A stretch of DNA of 40,957 nucleotides from Neptunomonas sp. (lineage in GTDB: Bacteria; Pseudomonadota; Gammaproteobacteria; Pseudomonadales; Balneatricaceae), in NCBI RefSeq assembly GCF_016744175.1, contig NZ_JADGEV010000001.1, positions 108,916 through 149,872 of the forward strand. The letters run 5' to 3'. Below the pieces are notes generated by a model. The model saw only the letters and a list, made by a program, of their open reading frames with translations. It was not told the DNA's origin and did no database searches. Position 1 is the stretch's first letter; the number at the start of each line of letters is the position of its first letter. A program made the position numbers and the translations under genes. Below are positions 36,243 through 40,957 of the stretch, one piece after another.

Positions 36243-36628
36243 AGGGTTGAAGGAGCGGTAAAGAATATCTAGGATTAGGTTTGTATTTTAGTCTAATAAA
36301 TTTACTTATTAGATAGTCTCTAGGATGCCGTTCTGGCATCTTGGGCATATTCTCTTTTTTCAGTGTTTTTCATAAAGCATTAATGTTCTGTGTGTTTATA
36401 TCTCTGGGTTTTCATGTGTTGTGATTAAATTGGATGCATGGCTTTTATGCTTGTTTCTTCCATGCAAGTAGATTTTTTTAGGTCTGCTTGCTAGGTATAT
36501 GTGGGTGTGTGGGCGGTCTAAGAAGATTATATTATGTGAGATAATGTTAAGAGTTTATGCTAAATTTAATAGCAGCGAAGCGTAGTGAAATAAAAGCTGC
36601 GTATCTATTAAGGGTTAGGGGGCTGTAA
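36243..36628. other. Intergenic region before the exopolysaccharide genes
   Basis: No ORF of note lies in these 386 bases. Two inverted repeats are visible. AGGATGCC/GGCATCTT (36322-36342, 5-base loop, one G-U pair) is followed ten bases on by a T-run, so it could end the acyltransferase transcript. TGCATGG (36435-36441) / CCATGCA (36460-36466) has an 18-base loop and is followed by ATTTTTTTA. Sigma-54 boxes, known upstream of some exosortase loci, were sought and no correctly spaced GG-N10-GC was found. Confidence 0.4.
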
Positions 36629-37270
36629 ATGCTTGTCTTACAAGGGAAAATGTTAGAAAAAATCAAGGTGCTTCTGGCTGCATCATTCATAGCAATGGTT
36701 TCTGGTTGTGCTAGTAATAGCGCATACCCTCCTGTCGCTGAAGAAGAGCGCTTTGTTCAGGCAGATTATAATTATGTTATTGGTGCGGGTGACGACGTTG
36801 AGATTTTTGTTTGGGGGAATAGTGAGTTATCAACAACCGTTCCTGTAAGACCAGACGGAAAAATCACAACGCGTTTAGTTGAAGACTTAGAGGCAAGCGG
36901 TAAAACGTCTACTGAGTTGGCTCGAGAAATCGAGGAGATTTATTCTGAGTATATTAAAAACCCTGTAGTCACTGTTATTGTTGATGATTTTGTCTCTGTT
37001 CCGAGTCAGCAGATTCGAGTTGTTGGAGAGGGAGCGAAACCTCTAAATATTCCATATAGTAAACACATGACCTTACTTGATCTGATGATTCAAGTGGGCG
37101 GGTTGACTGAGTTTGCTGAAGGTAATGATGCTGTTCTTGTTAGAAGTTTTGATGGCGAGCAAAATACATATAGTTTGCGTCTAGATAGCCTTTTGAAAGA
37201 CGGAGATATAACCGCTAATTTGGCGCTGAAGCCCGGTGATATAATCATTATCCCTGAAGCGTGGTTCTAG
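36629..37270 (+). CDS. Wza-like polysaccharide export lipoprotein, XrtA/PEP-CTERM type
   Basis: An outer-membrane polysaccharide export protein with a lipoprotein signal: a hydrophobic stretch then the lipobox VSGC with Cys27. The mature part has the poly_export domain (DYNYVIGAGDDVEIFVWGNS, then VRPDGKITTRLVEDLEASGK) and a SLBB-like domain (IRVVGEGAKPLNIPYSKHMT), ending LKPGDIIIIPEAWF. At 213 residues it is much shorter than E. coli Wza (379) and has no C-terminal membrane helix extension, which fits the exosortase-associated export family. ATG 36629 has AGGGGG upstream; ATG 36650 with AAGGGA is equally possible. Starts a set of genes joined by short gaps or overlaps. Confidence 0.88.
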   Translation: MLVLQGKMLEKIKVLLAASFIAMVSGCASNSAYPPVAEEERFVQADYNYVIGAGDDVEIFVWGNSELSTTVPVRPDGKITTRLVEDLEASGKTSTELAREIEEIYSEYIKNPVVTVIVDDFVSVPSQQIRVVGEGAKPLNIPYSKHMTLLDLMIQVGGLTEFAEGNDAVLVRSFDGEQNTYSLRLDSLLKDGDITANLALKPGDIIIIPEAWF

Positions 37271-37302
37271 AACTAATAATAACTTGGCGTGTTATATAAC
37301 TT

Positions 37303-38886
37303 ATGCGTGATATTTTAAATCAGTTATCTGAATATATTTGGGGTGTCTGGCGTTATCGTTGGATTGGTTTGCTTATTATATGGTTGATTGCTTTAGGTGG
37401 GTGGGTTTTTGTTTCCTTAACGCCTGAGAAGTATTTAGCAACAGCAAGGGTTCATGTTGATACGAATACAATACTTCGCCCTCTGTTGAGGGGGTTGGCT
37501 ATTCAGCCAGATGTTGATCAGCGGATAGCTTTGATGAGTAGGACGTTGTTAAGTCGTCCTAATCTGGAAAAGCTTATGCGTATGGCCGACATGGATCTTT
37601 ATATAAAGAACGATGCAGATAAAGACAAACTCTTGGATGAGATTTTGACGTCAATTACGCTCGCTGGTGATAGGCGAAATGCATCATTGTACTCAGTTTC
37701 TTTTATGCACGAAAATCGTGATACAGCTAAAAAAGTGGTTCAGTCACTTATTACCATTTTTGTGGAAAGTGCACTAGGTGATAAGCGAAAAGACAGTTCT
37801 GGTGCTCAGGAATTTCTAGATAAGCAGATAGCTGATTACGAGCAACGTCTTGTCGATGCAGAAAAACGCCTTGCTGATTTTAAACAGCGAAACGTTGGTG
37901 TGCTGCCTGGGGAAACGGGAGGCTATTATCAGCGGTTAGAAACTGAGAAAAGTAAGTTGGAATTGGCTCAGTTGCAACTGCGGGAACTCGGCACTCGGCG
38001 TGATGAGCTTGTGCGCCAAATAGAAGGGGAAGAGCCTGTTTTCTTAACAAGCCAAATAGAAAACTCTCCTGAGATAAAGGCTTTGGAAACACGCATTACT
38101 TCACTTGAAGGTTCCTTGGACTCTTTGTTGTTACGGTACACAAGAAAGCACCCTGATGTTGTTCAGACAAACGATATGATTGTTGCTTTAAAGGCGAAAA
38201 AACGTCGTGAAGAGGCTCGAGTTAAATCATCTGCGCCTGATCAATTTTCCGGTTTGTTGGATAGCCCTGTTTATCAGCAAATGAGAACTATGCTGGCTGA
38301 AACTGAGGCTACTGAGGCCGAGTTAAAAACACGTGTTGAAGAATATCAGAAACGTGTGAATGAGCTTGAAGCAAAAGTAGATAATATTCCTTTGATAGAA
38401 AGTGAACTGCAGCAACTTGATCGTGATTATGGTGTGATTTCTCAACAGCACAAAACTTTGTTGAGCAGACGTGAATCGGCTTTGATATCAGAAAATGTAG
38501 GTCAGCAAGCAAACGATGTTAAGTTTCGTGTCATTGATCCTCCTTTTGTCCCACAAAGGCCGAATGAACCAAATAAGGTTCTAATGAATGCTGCGGTCAT
38601 GTTATTAGCGCTTGCTGGCGGGCTGGGTAGTGCGTTGTTAATATCTCTATTTCGTCCTGTGATTAGTAATAGGGCTACCTTAGCGCAAGTTACAGGGTTG
38701 CCAGTACTTGGGACGGTAATGAAAATACAGTCACCTGTAGCTAAAAGGAAAGCATTGAGAGCTAATGTAGTTTTCTTTTCACTATTAGGGGGGCTGCTAG
38801 TGGTGTATGTAGGGATATCTGTATTTCATGGAATGGACTTCTTGATTGCAGGTGTTGATGGATACTTTCAGGAGGTTCTCGTATGA
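37303..38886 (+). CDS. GNVR/Wzc-like polysaccharide chain-length determinant, XrtA type
   Basis: A co-polymerase controlling exopolysaccharide length in the inner membrane. The 527-residue protein has an N-terminal membrane helix (about 17-38, WIGLLIIWLIALGGWVFVS), a Wzz domain (YLATARVHVDTNTILRPLLR), a long coiled coil in the periplasm (about 165-385), then the Pro-rich IDPPFVPQRPNEPNKV before a membrane helix (about 427-447) and a further helix near the C-terminus (about 488-508). The kinase is separate, encoded by the next gene with an ATGA overlap, as in exosortase loci rather than fused as in Wzc. Confidence 0.9.
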   Translation: MRDILNQLSEYIWGVWRYRWIGLLIIWLIALGGWVFVSLTPEKYLATARVHVDTNTILRPLLRGLAIQPDVDQRIALMSRTLLSRPNLEKLMRMADMDLYIKNDADKDKLLDEILTSITLAGDRRNASLYSVSFMHENRDTAKKVVQSLITIFVESALGDKRKDSSGAQEFLDKQIADYEQRLVDAEKRLADFKQRNVGVLPGETGGYYQRLETEKSKLELAQLQLRELGTRRDELVRQIEGEEPVFLTSQIENSPEIKALETRITSLEGSLDSLLLRYTRKHPDVVQTNDMIVALKAKKRREEARVKSSAPDQFSGLLDSPVYQQMRTMLAETEATEAELKTRVEEYQKRVNELEAKVDNIPLIESELQQLDRDYGVISQQHKTLLSRRESALISENVGQQANDVKFRVIDPPFVPQRPNEPNKVLMNAAVMLLALAGGLGSALLISLFRPVISNRATLAQVTGLPVLGTVMKIQSPVAKRKALRANVVFFSLLGGLLVVYVGISVFHGMDFLIAGVDGYFQEVLV

Positions 38887-39815
38887 GTATCATTGAGCGA
38901 GCTGTAAAGAAGCTAGACCCAAAAAGCCTGCCTGAGAATAAAAAAATTGTAGAGAGTGCAGCTCCTAATGAGGTTGTCGCTCCTGTTGAAAGCCAGCCAG
39001 TTACGAAAAAACCATCTTCTAAAGTTGTGGAAAATGTTGCTGCTCAGTTAATCCACATTCCTTTGGCAAGATTGAGTGCATTAGGAATGGTGACTCCAAG
39101 CGCGCCTCGAAGTACTATCGCAGAAGAGTACCGTGCAATTAAAAGGCCTCTTCTACAGAATTTAAAAGGTGGCGGGGCTTCAAAAGTAGATCATGCAAAT
39201 CTTGTCATGGTTGCAAGTGCGTTGTCAGGTGAAGGAAAGACATTCTCTGCAATAAATCTCGCAATGAGCATTGCAATGGAGCAGGATAAGTCAGTTCTTT
39301 TTGTTGATGCAGATGTGTCAAAAGCTTCTGCTGGCGGATTGTTAGGGGTTCCTGATAAAGCTCCGGGTCTAATAGATTTGCTTGAGAATAAAGGGATGCA
39401 TTTTCAAGATGTGGTGGTAAAAACAAATATACCTAATCTGAGAATTTTGCCGGCTGGTAATTTACACCAGCGTTCTACTGAATTGTTAGCAAGTAACAAT
39501 ATGCGTACTTTAATGCTAGAGATATCAGAACGTTATTCCGATCGAGTAATCGTTTTCGACTCTCCACCATTATTGCTAACCACTGAAGCAAGAGTGTTGT
39601 CTAACTTTATGGGGCAGATTGTTTTTATTGTGGCAGCAGAGCAAACCTCGCAAGAAGCGGTTGTCGAAGCCTTGCAGCATTTAAGTAGCGACAGTATTGT
39701 CGGTATGGTTTTGAATAAGACTCAGAGACAGACTTCAGGGAGTTATGGTTATGGCTATGGCTATGGCTATGGCTATGGCGGTAGACATGAAACCAAAGAA
39801 GATAATGTGAAATGA
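38883..39815 (+). CDS. BY-kinase (CpsD/Wzc-type tyrosine autokinase), XrtA type
   Basis: Bacterial tyrosine kinases of this type act on the chain-length protein and control polymer export through cycles of autophosphorylation. The 310-residue protein has an N-terminal linker (about 1-75, starting MSIIERAVKKLDPKSLPENK), AEEYRAIKRPLLQNL, Walker A SALSGEGKT (about residue 116), Walker A' VLFVDADVSK and Walker B VIVFDSPPLL. The C-terminus carries a tyrosine cluster in the form of six Tyr-Gly repeats followed by GRHETKEDNVK, replacing the usual mixed YYYY tail. The start overlaps the previous gene by ATGA. Confidence 0.92.
   Translation: MSIIERAVKKLDPKSLPENKKIVESAAPNEVVAPVESQPVTKKPSSKVVENVAAQLIHIPLARLSALGMVTPSAPRSTIAEEYRAIKRPLLQNLKGGGASKVDHANLVMVASALSGEGKTFSAINLAMSIAMEQDKSVLFVDADVSKASAGGLLGVPDKAPGLIDLLENKGMHFQDVVVKTNIPNLRILPAGNLHQRSTELLASNNMRTLMLEISERYSDRVIVFDSPPLLLTTEARVLSNFMGQIVFIVAAEQTSQEAVVEALQHLSSDSIVGMVLNKTQRQTSGSYGYGYGYGYGYGGRHETKEDNVK
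39744..39779 (+). repeat. Six in-frame 6-base repeats encoding (Tyr-Gly)6
   Basis: Six tandem units of TATGGC (the first TATGGT) lie in frame in the kinase gene, each coding Tyr-Gly. Because a unit is two codons, slippage would change the number of phosphorylatable tyrosines without breaking the frame. The nearly identical codons suggest recent expansion rather than selection on the protein alone. Confidence 0.95.
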
Positions 39816-40957
39816 TGAATATCCAAAAGCAGGGTAAGTTCAAAAAAATATTTTTGTTTTGCGTTTTGCTGAGTGGATATAGCACGGCTTCTTATGTTCA
39901 CTCTGCGGATTGGAAAGGTGATACATCGTTAACTGTTAGTGAGATCTATACGGATAATAAGGAATTAACTCATAGTAATACAACAAGTGAATTTATTACG
40001 ACAATAGCACCGAGTATTTCATTAAATGGTGATGGTGCTAAGGCTGATGTGGTTCTGAATGCTTCTTTAGAGGCGAATTCGTCTAGCGATGGAGATGCTT
40101 TCAATCCTAGATTGGGAGCCAAGGCAGATGCTGAAATATTTGAAGATTTGTTTTTTATTGATGCGTCAGCAAATATTACACAAAATACAATAGATGCATT
40201 TTCACCAAGTGGTGTAGACAGTTTAAGTAATTCAAATAATACAACAAACACTTATAACTATCAGATAAGCCCATATCTATCACATCGTTTTAAGGGCTTG
40301 GCAGAAGTTGTCGGTCGGTATACTTATAACTATCAATTAAATAGCGATAGTGATGTTGGTGATACCAATACACAGAAGTTTGTATTGAATCTTAAAAATG
40401 GTACCGATTTTACTCGTCTAACCTGGGGAGCGGCTTTTAACTATAGCGATTCAGGAAGTGATGAAACAGACAGTGAATTACTTGCAACTGATGTTAGTTT
40501 GGGCTATCGATTCAACCAGGACTGGCGAGTAACTAGTTCAATAGGAATTGAATCAAATGATTTTGAGTCAAGTCGAGAAGAAAATGACGGTACCCGTTGG
40601 AGCATGGCTGCTATTTGGACACCGACAAGTAAAACATCACTAAATATTGGATACGGCGATAGATTTTTTGGAAGTGTGCCCACGTTTGATTTTAGCCATC
40701 GTAGCCGTAGAAGTTTAATAACAGCTAGCTATTCAAGGGAATTAACTGATTCTGCAGAGCTTCTTAGCCAGCAGCGAGCATTTCAAACAGAAGATTTTTT
40801 TGGCAATCCTATCGATCCAGTCCCATTGTCTAATTCTACTATTAACATCACAAAGGGGGTTTTTGTAAACGAAGCTTTAAGCTTGTCTTATACTTTGACA
40901 GGAAAGCGAAGCTCACTAACATTGGCGGGTAGTCATTCCGTTCAGAAGTATGAAGAT
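39812..40957 (+). CDS. Outer-membrane beta-barrel protein of the PEP-CTERM system (3' end missing)
   Basis: The frame starts at ATG 39812 overlapping the kinase stop (a second ATG follows at 39815) and is open to the window edge, 382 codons. It begins with a signal peptide (KKIFLFCVLLSGYSTASYVHSA, cleavage near residue 33). The rest is alternating polar/hydrophobic strands rich in Asn, Ser, Thr and Tyr, such as TSLTVSEIYTDNKELTHSNT and TWGAAFNYSDSGSDETDSEL, typical of a large barrel. It fits the family of uncharacterised outer-membrane proteins found with exosortase EPS genes (TIGR03016 by memory). The role, probably in export or anchoring of the polymer, is inferred. Exosortase genes would be expected beyond the edge. 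Confidence 0.85.
   Translation, partial: MMNIQKQGKFKKIFLFCVLLSGYSTASYVHSADWKGDTSLTVSEIYTDNKELTHSNTTSEFITTIAPSISLNGDGAKADVVLNASLEANSSSDGDAFNPRLGAKADAEIFEDLFFIDASANITQNTIDAFSPSGVDSLSNSNNTTNTYNYQISPYLSHRFKGLAEVVGRYTYNYQLNSDSDVGDTNTQKFVLNLKNGTDFTRLTWGAAFNYSDSGSDETDSELLATDVSLGYRFNQDWRVTSSIGIESNDFESSREENDGTRWSMAAIWTPTSKTSLNIGYGDRFFGSVPTFDFSHRSRRSLITASYSRELTDSAELLSQQRAFQTEDFFGNPIDPVPLSNSTINITKGVFVNEALSLSYTLTGKRSSLTLAGSHSVQKYED

Noticed and set aside
36243-36628. Sigma-54 promoter before the exopolysaccharide genes
   Set aside because: Several GG and GC pairs were checked (for example near 36335 and 36440) but the distances were 9-10 bases rather than the required 12 from G to G.
39744-39779. CRISPR array or similar spaced repeat
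   Set aside because: The units are directly adjacent, only 6 bases long and in frame in a kinase gene; no spacers exist.

Overview
The window is chromosomal DNA from a gammaproteobacterium, most likely a moderately AT-rich marine member of the Oceanospirillales or a close relative. This is inferred from gene order and protein similarity recalled from memory, not from a database search. Supporting gene orders are (smc)-zipA-ligA, lptD-surA-pdxA-rsmA-apaG-apaH, rpsU-yqeY-dnaG-rpoD followed by tRNA-Ile2, and amgK-murU divergent from lptD.

Layout: (a) 1-3905, a cell division and replication block on the + strand: tail of an upstream gene (probably smc), zipA, ligA, yheU. (b) 3975-6683, on the - strand: a CBS-domain protein and the tRNA-modifying fusion enzyme mnmC. 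(c) 7024-12234, a short surface-polysaccharide cluster on the + strand: tviB/wbpO, tviC/wbpP, a monotopic sugar-1-phosphate transferase and a WbpM/CapD-type 4,6-dehydratase. It makes UDP-HexNAcA and 4-keto-6-deoxy sugar precursors but has no glycosyltransferase, flippase or polymerase. The gap between tviC and the sugar transferase holds a G9 tract inside a small ORF coupled to tviC, a perfect 10-bp inverted repeat and a duplicated hairpin. (d) 12241-14455, a divergent LysR regulator / MFS transporter pair with a dyad between them. (e) 14792-19479, on the - strand: rpsU, yqeY, dnaG, rpoD and tRNA-Ile2(CAU). (f) 19652-21596, + strand: tsaD, folB, folK. (g) 21587-30006, a long - strand run reading lptD, surA, pdxA, rsmA, apaG, apaH, glpE, cca. 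(h) 30133-32679, + strand: amgK, murU and a djlA-like co-chaperone; then a convergent DUF3530-like secreted protein. (i) 33901-35255, rpe-gph, closed by a palindrome. (j) 35646 to the end, the start of an exosortase/PEP-CTERM-type (XrtA) exopolysaccharide locus: an acyl-homoserine-lactone-synthase-like acyltransferase, a Wza-like lipoprotein, a GNVR chain-length protein, a BY-kinase with a Tyr-Gly repeat tail, and an outer-membrane beta-barrel protein cut off by the window end.

Most of the window is conserved housekeeping. The parts that look accessory or variable are 6684-12234 and 35256-40957. The most interesting are the possible G9 contingency locus after tviC, the LuxI-fold acyltransferase beside the exopolysaccharide genes, and the in-frame hexanucleotide repeat that sets the number of tyrosines in the BY-kinase tail. 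No CRISPR array, insertion sequence, prophage or complete new defence system was seen.
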